Assembly: GCA_023213395.1 (NCBI GenBank)
Contig: CM041465.1
Span: 76,205,741 to 76,269,740 of the forward strand
Direction: 5' to 3'
DNA from: Cycas panzhihuaensis
Taxonomy: Eukaryota > Cycadophyta
DNA length: 64,000 bases
Shown: one piece after another, positions 32,943-43,439 of the stretch
Layout of the letters: every line of letters starts with the position of its first letter
Position numbering within the stretch: position 1 is the stretch's first letter
Notes under the pieces: model-generated
Databases searched by the model: none
Seen by the model: the letters and a program-made list of their open reading frames with translations, nothing else
Told to the model about the DNA's origin: nothing
Made by a program: the position numbers and the translations under genes

Positions 32943-34870
32943 GAGAGAAATATATTATTATATCAACACATAGACTTGGAGTTAGATGGTGAAGATATTG
33001 ATTCACTTGATATAGGTCAAAATAGTTGTAAAATCTCCACTATAGTATGGGAAGTTAATTCCATTTCTACTATCTCTTTTCTTCCCCTTCCTCATGTGGA
33101 TCATCCTATATCTTTACTTGTCTTGATATCTAGATCCTACCCTGATCATAACATAGATAATCAAAAGTTTAAATAACTTTTTTCCTTAATTTAGAAGTTT
33201 GTGGATAGGCCTATTCTCTTTTCTTAGGTTTCATCAATCATAGAGTTTGTGCCCATTCCAAACTCTTTGGTTGGTCCTCTTCCATATTTTATTTCTCAAT
33301 CTAAGAACCTTTGTCTTTTCAACCTCTTTTACCTTGATCATTTCAAGAGTGATGAGGTGATTGTTAAGTATTTAGTGGGCTCATCTCTTAGATGACCTTA
33401 TGGACATCGTAAATTAGGGTTTTCTAAAGTTATAGTTGATCATTCTAAACCCCAGGAGTCTATTTCTTCGATCGAACCTATCCCTCATCATTTTGAAGAA
33501 GGAAATGAGATGCTTATGGAACAAACTATTGATCTAGATTTAGAGATAGAGGATACCTCTAGAATTATCAAGTTGAGAGCTAGTTGTACTCCCCAAGAGA
33601 TCACCCAGTTTAAGAATCTTTTCCATGGGTTCTATTTAGTTTTCACGTGGGACTATAAAGACATGCAAGGCCTTGACTCCTAAATCATTGAACATAATAT
33701 TACTATAATTCCTAGTATAAAACCTAAATGGTAAAAGCAATATCCTATCCATCCTTGCCTCTCTCTTACCATTAAGCAAGAGGTAGAAAAGTAAGAAACT
33801 GGATTCATTAAGAGTGTTGACTATTCTCAATGGGTCTCTAATATAGTTCTTATAGCAAAAAAGAATGGTACGATTTATATTTACATCGACTTTTATGACA
33901 TCAATGATGCATGTTTCGAAGATAATTTTTCTCTTCCCTTTCTTGATCAGATTTGGGATCAAATGGCTAGTTTTGAGGTAATGCCTCTTATAGATGGTTT
34001 TTTAGGATACTATTAGATTTCTATTACACCTCAGGACTGTTGTAAGACTACTTTTACTACTCCTTGGGGTACCTTCATTTATAAATTCATGCCATTTAGA
34101 TTAAAGAATGCTGGTATGACATATCAAAGGGCTATGGTCCACATTTTGCATAAGTTAATCGATAATATTATTACTATACATTTAGATGATATGTTTGCAC
34201 TTTCATGCAAGTGATTTGATCATTTGTGTGATCTAAGAACCATTTTTGAAAGGTGTAATAAGTATCGCTTGTGTTTAAATCCTTCCAAATGTGTTTTTAT
34301 CATTATGTTAAGGAAGATGTTGGGAAACATCATTTCTCAAGATGGGATTAGAATTGATCCCAAAAAAATTGAGGCTATTATTTGAATATCTCCCCCCAAG
34401 ACTCAGAAATAGATCAAATATTTTCTAGGTAGGTTTGGTTTTCTAAGATGTTTCATTGCTAACTTTGCCTTAGATATTAAGTCTATAACTAATCTTTTTA
34501 AGAAAGGTTTTGAATTATAATAGACTTTTCAAGTTCAAGGGTCCTTCAATAAGCTAAAGCAAGCCTTGGTTTCTACTCCAATTCTTGCTTTGCTAAGCTT
34601 TGATATGCCATTCATTTTATATACTTTAGCTACTGAGGAATCATTAGCATTAGAGGATGATTCTAGTAGGGAAAGGGCCATCTATTTCATTAGTAAGACC
34701 CTTGTGGTAGTTGAGCTTCATTATCTCTTTCCTAGGAAAGAGTGCCTTGCTTTAGTTTTTGTTACTAAGAAGCTTCTCCACTACCTCCTTAGGAATAGGA
34801 TCTATCTTATTATCTAATCAGACCCTATAAGGTATCTACTTACGAAGTATAACCTTATTGGTTGATTAGG
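32943..34870 (+). pseudogene. Gypsy-1 reverse transcriptase and gypsy RNase H (degenerate)
   Basis: After the linker (to about 33500), RT blocks appear: ETGFIKSVDYSQWVSNIVLI (about 33796-33855), KKNGTIYIYIDFYDIN, TTFTTPWGTFIYKFMPFRLK (about 34048-34107) and the catalytic box HLDD (34179-34190) in place of Y-L-D-D, with ISQDGIRIDPKKIEAI after it. The gypsy RNase H (about 34560-34820) shows STPILALLSFDMPFILYT and YFISKTLVVVELHYLFPRKE, with the Glu of the usual Y-x-x-x-E-K/R-E region. Stops and substitutions make it inactive. Confidence 0.9.
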
Positions 34871-36290
34871 TAAGTGGTCTTTGTTACTTCAAGAATTTGA
34901 TTTATAAGTGATCAATAAAAAGTCCAAGAAAGGCATGATTGTTCTAGAGATCATGGCTCATACTCCTCTTCCCAATCCTACTAGGCAACCCATTAATGAT
35001 TCCCTTCTAGATGAACATATCTTTCATATCCAAGGTATCCCTTTTGATGATCTGTGATATGAGAAGATTAGACTGTACTTATATGATCAATATTTTCCTT
35101 CTCTTACTACTCTGAAGAAGAGAAGATAAATCCATACTACTGCTAGCTAATACCTTTTGTTGAATGATGTATTGTATAAGTATTCTTTTGATGGGGTTCT
35201 ACTAAGGTGCCTTTCACCCAATGAGTCCTTACTTGTCTTGATAGAATCTCATGAGGGGATATATGGTGGACACTTTGGTGGTTGATTAATAGCCCAATAT
35301 ATTCTTCGTATGGGTTATTATTAGCCTACTTTATTTAAGGATGCCCACTCTTATGTTCAAAATTTCTAGAAATCCCAATCCCATGCAACTTTAATGTATT
35401 AACTTGTGTAAGAAATGAAATCAATAGTTTCATCTTGGCCCTTCTCCTAATGGGGTCTCAACCTCATTGGGCATATCTTCCCAGCATCTTCAAATAGGCA
35501 TAAGTTCATTCTAACCATGACTAATTATTTTATAAAGTGGAGTGAAGCTATCTCATTAGTTTCCACTATTAGAAAGATTATGGCTATGCTCATAATTCAA
35601 CATGTTATTTGTAGATTTAGGATACCAAATGTTATTATTATTAATAACGAAACTTTGTTTTGTAATCCCCATGTCAATGAGTTATGTAATAGGTTTTATA
35701 TCACCCATAGAGTATCTACCCCCTATCATCCTGAGGCGAATGTCCAGGTAGAAGTGTTTAACAAGATATTAGCTAAGATTTTGGTTAAGACTATTGCTAC
35801 TTCTCAAAAGGATCAACACTCTCAATTATTTCTGGCATTGTGGGCCTATAGGACCTCCATCAAAAGTGCCATGGGTATGATACCATTTCCATTTGTTTAT
35901 GGTCTGAAAGTTGTCTTACCATTAGAAGTTAAAATTCCTTCTCTATGTGTTTCATTGGAGTTTACTAATGAATAGTTTCAAAGGGAAGCTTACCTTTTAG
36001 AGTTGGAAACGTTAGGCAAAACTCACTTGTAGGCCTTGTAGAATAATATGGCATCCAAGGCTAGGGTCCAAGCTTCCCATGATAGGTAGATTAGACCTAA
36101 GAAGTTTAACATTGGTGATAAAGTTTTAAAATTGGAATATTTACAAGATATGCAATGTAAGATTTCTCCTAAATAGATAGGATCTTTCTTAATAATTGAG
36201 GATTTAACTAACAAAGCCTATCAGATTTTGACATTAGAAGGATTAGAGTTTAAGGAGCCCATTAATTTTTAATACTTAAGAAGATTTTAT
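34871..36290 (+). pseudogene. Gypsy-1 integrase (degenerate)
   Basis: H2C2-type zinc region from about 35150: LLNDVLYKYSFDGVLLRCL and ESHEGIYGGHFGG. The core is open at 35517-35975. The first catalytic Asp position reads Asn (LTMTNYFIKWSEA), the second also reads Asn (NVIIINNETLF), both expected from G-to-A change, and the Glu is kept in VEVFNKILAKIL. The C-terminal region NIGDKVLKLEYLQD ends near 36290 with INFXYLRRFY. The family is clear; the enzyme is dead. Confidence 0.92.
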
Positions 36291-36376
36291 ACCTAGTAGT
36301 ATACATGTGACTATCTTTGTAATGAGGATAAACTACATCTCTAAAACTTATTCCTTTTACTTAATGAACTTAAACT

Positions 36377-36862
36377 ATGGGCAAATTCCCCCCCTTTTTT
36401 TTATCTCTCCTTACTTTCACTAAGTATTATAGTGTTTTTGTGATAGATCCAACTCATAATTATGTAAGTATTTTACTCTTTCTAACATATATACTGATTG
36501 TGAACTTTCCATCACCACACTTAGATCTTATTTCTCCTTTGGGTTCTATACTCAAAAGAGAACTTTGGCCCCCAACTTTGTCTTATTTTTATCCTAGAAG
36601 GAGAAATGTCTTTGTCAGCTTCAAGTACTTAGTCATTAATTCAAATCATACTTTATTTACTAATTTGTTACCTAGGGATTTTCTTTTTGGTTATATATCA
36701 CCAATTGTTAATTATTTTTATTATCCTTGGTTCTCTTTATTATTCCTTCAGAGTAGATACTCATTCTACCACCTTCCCTTCACACTTGGAGACATCGTGA
36801 TTTTGATCTCTTTTTTTTCCATAGTTCATTCTTTAAGGAGATTGGCCCCTTTCCCTTTTTAG
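36377..36862 (+). CDS. Hydrophobic ORF between integrase and second RNase H of Gypsy-1
   Basis: 161 codons without a stop, the longest open stretch of Gypsy-1. It begins MGKFPPFFLSLLTF and contains at least three hydrophobic stretches, about residues 7-23, 30-45 and 138-153 (GDIVILISFFSIVHSL). It is not in the integrase frame. Position downstream of integrase is where env-like or extra ORFs occur in some plant gypsy elements. The strand is pyrimidine-rich, which raises Phe/Leu/Ile content and lowers stop frequency by chance, so it may not be coding. I recognise no family. Confidence 0.25.
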   Translation: MGKFPPFFLSLLTFTKYYSVFVIDPTHNYVSILLFLTYILIVNFPSPHLDLISPLGSILKRELWPPTLSYFYPRRRNVFVSFKYLVINSNHTLFTNLLPRDFLFGYISPIVNYFYYPWFSLLFLQSRYSFYHLPFTLGDIVILISFFSIVHSLRRLAPFPF

Positions 36863-37340
36863 ATTCTATTAAAAAGGAAAAATCCTTATTGTGTTGAGTA
36901 AAAGAGTTTCTTAAGTGGATGATTATGATCCTAGTCTTATAAAAGGCAGAAGTTAAAAAAAAAAGTGAAAATAAAATAAAAAGTTAAAAAAAATAAATAA
37001 ATAAAAGGAAGAAAGTAAAAGAAGTTATTGTTTTCATCCTCTTGTAATCTAGGGCAAGTCACATGATGACTTCATCCCCACCTATCTATATATAGGTTGG
37101 GTTCATTTAGGTGAGTCATTTAAGATTTTTGGATCTAGTAACTTGGGTCCACCATGGCCTTAGTTATGATTAAATCCTACTTGACAATTTGTTGTTTTGA
37201 TCATAATCATCTTACTTGGGTTCCTTCTTCTTTTTTCATCATAGTCAAAGATCTACATCTATCACCATCTCCTTATTAATTGATTCCTACACCTTCCCTT
37301 ATCAATCATACAATCTCTAAGTTTTGATCTACGAGTTCCT
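36863..37340 (+). other. Gypsy-1 spacer with A-rich tract
   Basis: Non-coding, with an A-rich low-complexity run at 36953-37015 and a pyrimidine-rich part near 37200-37330 leading into the second RNase H. No feature beyond that. Confidence 0.6.
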
Positions 37341-37740
37341 ATGCCATTGAGTATCTTCTCCGATGGGGGTAATAGAGGAAACCTAGGACTGTCTGCTTCT
37401 TCTTGGGTAGATTATGACCAATTTGGAAGTCCTCTCCTCTCCATGGGTTTCTTCATATCTAAGGCAACCAATAATGAAGTTGAATACCTTACTATTATAG
37501 GAGCCTTGTCAGATGTTTCTTGCTTTTACCTTGGACTTATTACTATATATTTTGACTCTCAGGTTGTAGTCTATTAATTGGTTGGGATGCATCAGGTCCA
37601 CTCTTTGTAACTCCTTTTGCATCATTAGGTTTCATCATTGTTATCCCTATTTACTTCAGTGACCATTCCATATATACCTCGTGTCCTTAACCTCGAAGAT
37701 GACACCCTCATTTCCTTGATCCTTGATGATTATTTCAATT
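37341..37740 (+). pseudogene. Second, archaeal-type RNase H (aRNH) of Gypsy-1
   Basis: Opens with IFSDGGNRGNLGLSASSW, continues with ISKATNNEVEYLTIIGAL and ITIYFDSQVVVY, then a stop. These are the D-G-G-x-R-G-N, N-N-E-x-E-Y and D-S-Q signatures of archaeal/plant-type RNase HI with Asp, Glu, Asp of the active site kept. The tail PYIPRVLNLEDDTLISLI (about 37663-37716) corresponds to the C-terminal P-R-x-x-N-x-x-A-D block, with a shift or stop between. It lies about 1 kb downstream of integrase and over 2.5 kb from the gypsy RNase H, so it is an extra domain, as in Tat-group elements. Confidence 0.85.
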
Positions 37741-38689
37741 AACTGACTTCTTTTAGCTAGGGTCATACCACTCCAAAATGAGTATAAACTACCACTCTGT
37801 CATGAGTATAAACTATTGGTTTTGTAAGACTATAGATTTGGGTAGTTGGGAGATTATGGCGATAGATATAAGATTGAAACAAGATATGTGAAAGGGCTAG
37901 ACCCATGTGGGAATCCTGGGCCATGGAGGATCTTAGCAGGGGGCAAGTTCCTAAAAGCTTCTTAACCCTAGAAGGAGCCAATAAGGAATCTGATATACTT
38001 AGTTATCTAGTTGTTTATTAAGTGAGATTAGTTTCATTTGGTGAACAACTCACTTTCTTTATGGTATATTATGTAAATGTGGAGTTATCCTATGTTTACA
38101 TAATCTATCATGAGTATAATATGAGTTATATGAGTTTTCTTTTTAGGAGGTTCATATTACTCTATCTTCTACTTTTATAAACTTATTACCATTTAGGTTC
38201 TAAGTGGTTTTAAGTTTATAAAAATAGAATAAGTAAATCTTTCACTTGTCCTATTTTGATCTTTTATTTATCTTCTAGTTTTCATTATTTCCCATAATTT
38301 TGTCTTTACTAAACAATCTTTACTCTAGAATAAACATAAACTGCCATATATATCGTATGACAAAAAAAAAAAGTACATAACCATTAAAGAATAATAAAAA
38401 ATAGAAATGCTAAAATTTATTACATGTTTCGTTAGACAAGTCACACTAATGAGTGTATCCTATGCTTAAATATAAATGGGAATAAGGGGAATGAAAGCTT
38501 TAGAGACAAGTAATCATACACAAGTTTTAAGAGAAAGAGATCAATATATATGACATCAAAATATAGTACATCCATCACCTAGGTGACTCATAATACATAA
38601 CTCATGATACATACATCTATGATACACACTAGAGGCTCATAAAATACCTTACATCATCCTCCTATCTCCTATGTAGTATATGAAACACT
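37741..38689. other. Gypsy-1 3' region, no recognisable feature
   Basis: AT-rich, non-coding. A perfect short direct repeat ATGAGTATAAACTA at 37778 and 37803 is the only structure noticed. Confidence 0.55.
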
Positions 38690-40450
38690 CATCATCCCTC
38701 TAATTCTTGATAAGATCCTTGAGGTACATCTAGACGTGCTCTCTCCCTCCTGCTCGAAATCTCTCTATATGTAGACTCTCCTCTGGGTGGGAGGTGGTGT
38801 CGTCCCTACTACACTCTAGCACTAGTTGATGGAGTATACTTGGCTCCCACCTAAGCTAGCATCATCCTCTATAGGTGTCTCCTCTCCTCCTCACTTACCC
38901 TTAACTCCAGCTCTCGTCTCTGTAGCTCTACCCTCGTATCCATGTAGAGGTCTCGAGCTCTAAGTGCATGGCTATAAAACTCTATAAGGTGTTCCAATAG
39001 TCTATGATCCACTACATTCCAAGAGGGTGCCTCATCTAATACTAGAACGTAAGGAAAGATCACCTCTAAGGTCCTCTAAACCTCCCTCAGCATAATTGTC
39101 TCATCACTTATTCAATAGAAGCATACCATTTATGATCAATCTCTTAGAAAAGAAAATAGGCTCTCGAAAGAAAAGAAATATAATACGATGGAAGAAATAA
39201 ACATATTAAACTATATATCTAGAGATCCCCCTACTAGCTCTCCACCTAGTACCTCCCCTACCAGTGGTACCTCTCCTTCATATGGCTCCTAGCGAGCCTC
39301 CTATGTATAGCTCCTCCCTCGCAAACTTTACTCCCTCCATCCCTACCCTAGTTGTTAGCAGACCCTAGCTCTATGCTCTAAATAGAGCCTCCTCTCCCCT
39401 CCATGGATGCTCCACCTCCTTGTCTGAGCACCTGACGACTACCTCCTCCTCCATGACTAAAGGAGGAACCTCCTCATCTTATCTCCTTTCCTCATCTACC
39501 ACCTCTACCATCATGTGGTCCTCCATCATAGTATCCTCCTCTCCCTCTCCATGTTGTAGGAGCCTCCTCTACTGCTGCCCTCTCCATGATATCTATCTCA
39601 TCATTACTCTACATTAGGAGCCTAGTATATGCATCCTTTATCTGTTGCCTCCTTATCATCTTGCTAAGAAGGGGACTATGTATGGTCCTCATGATGATGG
39701 CTAGTCTGTTATAAATCTAGGATCTCATGTACCATATGTTCATTCTAAAATTCATTAGTGTCAGCTCTTCTAGCTCTTCTCTTGGTCAGATCAATGGAAT
39801 ATGATCGTAAAGCTAACACATAAGAATGGAATTGTATGAGAAGCCACCCCTCCATATCCTCCAGATCCTCGATAACTAGTGGCTAATACTCTTCATAATA
39901 TACTACCCCTAGTTGATTCAGATACCCTTCTCACATCATCGTACTATCCCTATTTACTAAACCAGGATCCCCATAAAGTCTTGTGTCCTAGCTATCTGAT
40001 AGGTAATGATAAGGGTGATGATCCTCCTCATACTAAAATATCTCATGTTATCTTGATGGCCTCGATGAAGATCCCATGTTGATCTATCTGATCAATAAAT
40101 CTTGTTAAGTAAGTACTATAAGCTATCTAAGACTCCTCATCTGTCACCCTGATGAGGCGAACCCTCTCCCCATGCCAATTGATACCTAAGATCCTTCCTA
40201 TGTCTCTTATAGTGATCTCAAGGTCTCTGATTACTCGTACACTGAATACATTATGGCTTGGTATCTAATAACTCATAAAATCATGTAAAATCTCATGCTC
40301 CATCATGAGTTAAGTGGATCCACTCACCCGTGCTAGGCCACATGCTCATAATATGCTCCATCCTGCCTTATCCAGTTGACTAATAAACTCTCTAATGGCT
40401 ATCCCTTTATTCTTGAAAATCTCCACTCTCTCTAGGGCCTACATCACACC
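38690..40450 (-). pseudogene. Antisense coding region in the Gypsy-1 3' part
   Basis: On the minus strand a broken protein can be followed from about 40450 leftward. Good pieces are ALERVEIFKNKGIAIREFIS, HNVFSVRVIRDLEITIRDIG followed by RILGINWHGERVRLIRVTDE, YLTRFIDQIDQHGIFIEAIK, and a last block of 64 open codons (38869-39063) with APSWNVVDHRLLEHLIEFYS and coiled-coil-like DTRVELQRRELELRVSEEER. Arg, Glu and Leu content is unlike the AT-driven noise around it. Extra ORFs, some antisense, are known between pol and the 3' LTR in Tat-group elements. Function unknown; no family assigned. Confidence 0.6.
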
Positions 40451-40550
40451 AATTTTATAGCTTATTAGTAACTTCTTCAAATTAAAAATTTTAATTTTTT
40501 TAAGTTTTATTTGTTGAAACTTCAAAAATGTACTCATCTAATTGAAAAAT

Positions 40551-40630
40551 GTAGTTTCACTATGAAAAATATAGTTTCACAGTAAAAGACACAGTTTCAT
40601 AGTGAAAAATACGGCTTCATAGCAAAAAAT
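40551..40630 (+). repeat. Tandem array 1, 20-bp unit, 4 copies
   Basis: Exact 20-bp period; units read like ACAGTTTCATAGTGAAAAAT. Each unit holds a near-palindrome TTTCAxxxTGAAA. It lies in the Gypsy-1 3' untranslated part. Confidence 0.9.
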
Positions 40631-41229
40631 ATGACTTCTTCCAATGGCCTTAATATTGAATTCATATTTTTCACTGGTTAGTCATATTTTTCATTTGAAA
40701 GTTGTGTTTGTAGTGTACTAGTTGTACTTTTTGCACTATATTATCGTGTTTTTCATTAAAAAACTAAAAAATAAAAAAAATTAATACACTTCACTTACTA
40801 GGTACCTCGCTCACTGTTCCATCTCGATGAATGGAGTCCCACAGAGCTGATCCCATATCCAAAAGAGTCTTAGTCACTCTAGAAAGCGAAGTGATGGCCT
40901 CTAGAACTCTCACTTTCTCTTCCACTCATATGTGAAAATGAAACTCTTTTTCATTCATTTTTTTATATGTAGAGAGGAATTTTTGCATTTTTTCCCTATT
41001 GAATCCTCTTTGGCACCCATGGAGCTTATTAAAGCAGAATGTATCCCAGTTTAGGTATTATGCTCACCATTAAAATGTCAAAAATATATACATTTACTTT
41101 GATAAATCCTAAATTATTGTTTTGTTATATGATGAGAATTAATGGAGCCCTTTCTCCCCTTTGGAGGTATAATTCATCACCAGATCACACCTCATGTATT
41201 ATTTTTTGATATTTACCTTCAGAGGGAGC

Positions 41230-41620
41230 AACTTCGAGCTTTCATCCACTTGTTAATGAGTCTAAACTATGATAAGACTATCACTCTGAGCCTTTTCTTT
41301 CTTGTTAATGAGTTTAAACTATGACAATGCCTTCGCTCTGAGCTTGCCTTTACCTGTTAATGAGCTAAAATTATGAGAGGACTTCACTTTGAACCTTCTT
41401 TCACCTATTAAGGAGCTAAAACTATGATAAGATTCATGCTTTGAGGCCTTTATACACATTATGAGCCTAAACTATGACAGGGATCCCTCCAAAGCTAATT
41501 ATTAATGAGGTTAAAAGATGATAATTAGCCTCTAAAAGCCCTCAGCCCATTAATGAGGCTAAACTATGATAGGTTTACTATGAAAAGTCACCTATTAATG
41601 AGCTAGAAACTATAAATGTC
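41230..41620 (+). repeat. Tandem array 2, about 44-52-bp unit, about 8 copies
   Basis: The core (A/G)TTAATGAG(C/T)TAAACTATGA recurs at about 41252, 41304, 41356, 41407, 41458, 41502, 41549 and 41594. The first copies keep a 51-52-bp period with CTCTGAGCCTT between cores; later ones shorten to 44-47 bp. Confidence 0.88.
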
Positions 41621-41699
41621 TACTCTTTTTGCTCTAGCAAAAAGACTTCCCTTTAATGCATGGTTAAAGAGAGAGAAACTATGACCAAGTGTATAGTAG

Positions 41700-42045
41700 A
41701 GGCCCATCTAGTTTATGGGCATTTGGTGAAAGTCCCATCTAGTTTGTGGGCAATAGGTAGTATTCGTCTTATGATGAAAGTCCCACCAGTTGATGGGCAA
41801 GTTGTACAATGAAGTCCCATCCAGTTTGTGGGTATTAGGTAATTGTTTGGTAATCAAAATCCAATCCTTTTTGGGTAGGTTTTTAGGGATGTTGGTTAAT
41901 GCCCAGTCCTTCTGGGTAGATTTACAGAGATTAGGTGCCTAGTCCTTTTGGGTAAGAGACATAAATAGTTATGTTTTGGTCAGAGTTACTTAGCCTTTTT
42001 GGGAAGATTTACTAGGAGATTAGGTGCCCAGTCCTTTTGGGCAAG
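41700..42045 (+). repeat. Tandem array 3, short hairpin units, about 9 copies
   Basis: Recurring units able to fold on themselves: CCCATCTAGTTTGTGGG type at about 41703, 41733, 41781 and 41815, then GCCCAGTCCTTTTGGGC type at about 41858, 41901, 41937, 41989 and 42026. Spacing varies from 28 to 50 bp. It lies about 200 bp before the 3' LTR. Confidence 0.85.
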
Positions 42046-42241
42046 AGATATAAATAGTTATGCTTTTGTAATAGAGTAGTACTACCTCATCATCCATACA
42101 TTTCATCTAATTCCTATTACCCTGGCTAAAATGACAAACACTTGCATCATTTCCACCTCTTACCATTCTATTTCCCTTTCTAGAATAGGAGCCTTAGATG
42201 TCAAGGGGATAAATGTTTCACCAAAACTTAGCCTCTTGGTT

Positions 42242-42498
42242 TGTATTTGGCTTGTATTAATAAATTCTAACATGTTGTATATGGTTTCATATAAGGTAAT
42301 TCATGGATGTTTGTATTTGATGTATTAGGCCATGTTTTATTGCACTCATATATAAATTTTAATTGATAAAATGTGATGAATGTTGGTGTAACTTATATTT
42401 TTACTACTATCTACTAATGACATAAACTATGGCACTAGAAGTTTCTTTTATGATCAACTTAACCTCATTCTTATTTCAAAGTTTATTATTTTTATTTT
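42242..42498 (+). repeat. Gypsy-1 3' LTR, left part
   Basis: Starts TGTATTTGGCTTGTATTAAT, matching 7971 onward; it ends where Copia-4 begins. A purine-rich AAGGGGATAAA at about 42198 could be a polypurine tract, in which case the LTR starts near 42209. Confidence 0.82.
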
Positions 42499-42947
42499 TG
42501 TTAGAATATATAATGTAAACTTTATGTTTCATTATGTTTCTTAATGTTATTATTTAGTTATATGTCTTAAATATAATTTAAGTGATTATAATATTACAAA
42601 CTTATGTTTAATTTAATAATTTGTGAATGGTCATTGAAATGCAGAATCGCATTCTAACGAACCTCCGTACTATTTATTCATCTCCTAAATTCATAGAGTT
42701 GGTTATAGGAATCTAGGAGGTCTGTCTAAATGCCTGACTAAAGGCTATTTTAGGGGTTGGTTATTTTGTATAGTGGTTTCAATTATTTATTAATAAAATT
42801 AGCTTAGGAGGTGGTTTTTCTTCCCCAAAAGGGGTTTTCCAGCTGTTAATCAATGTGTACTTATGTAGTGTTATCTTCTGGTTATTTCTTGTTATCATTT
42901 GCATTTCTTGATCCTGTTAATGCTGCATTTGTGCCTTTTCTCTTACA
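42499..42947 (+). repeat. Copia-4 5' LTR (449 bp)
   Basis: TGTTAGAATATAT...TCTTACA, directly followed by the primer-binding site. It contains CCCCAAAAGGGG inside the GGTTTTTC...GGTTTTCC motif shared with other copia LTRs here (about 42811-42840). No second copy in the window. Confidence 0.88.
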
Positions 42948-42960
42948 TGGTATCAGAGCT
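42948..42960 (+). promoter_or_regulatory. Copia-4 primer-binding site (initiator-Met tRNA)
   Basis: TGGTATCAGAGCT starts at the first base after the LTR; full match to the initiator-Met tRNA site. Confidence 0.93.
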
Positions 42961-43439
42961 TACAACCTTTCTTCCTCTGATATAGCCTATAGTTTTTTGG
43001 ATCCCACCTCTTCCAACCCCTTTTGACAGATGCCTTTCCATATACTTTTCCCTTGACCTTCTTTTGACCCACAAATATACATCTTCATATACAAAATATT
43101 TACATTTGTAATCAAAACTTTAAATGGAAAATGGAAAAGTAAAATCACAATGAGCCAAAGAGCGTTGAAGCTCCATTTAACAAAGAAGAATGTCTGTCTG
43201 TCGTGACTATTGGCGAAATTATAAGAATTGGCAAGCAATGTACCAAAAAATCCCTACACCAATGTATAGACCAGGATAGTAGTAGAAAGAGGCAGAGTAA
43301 CCATCGTTAGGGTTTATACCCTTCTCTGCATGCTTGCCCACATTCAATGAGCCTGATGACAGATCAACTTATAATTGTCCTTCAATCGTGTCTTTCTCAA
43401 GTCACTCCTTTGCATTCCTAGTTCATTCAAGTTTTAACC

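Noticed and set aside
41700-42045. Regularly spaced short repeats resembling a CRISPR array
   Set aside because: Units are divergent, spacing is irregular, they sit in a retrotransposon 3' region of a plant genome, and no cas gene is present.
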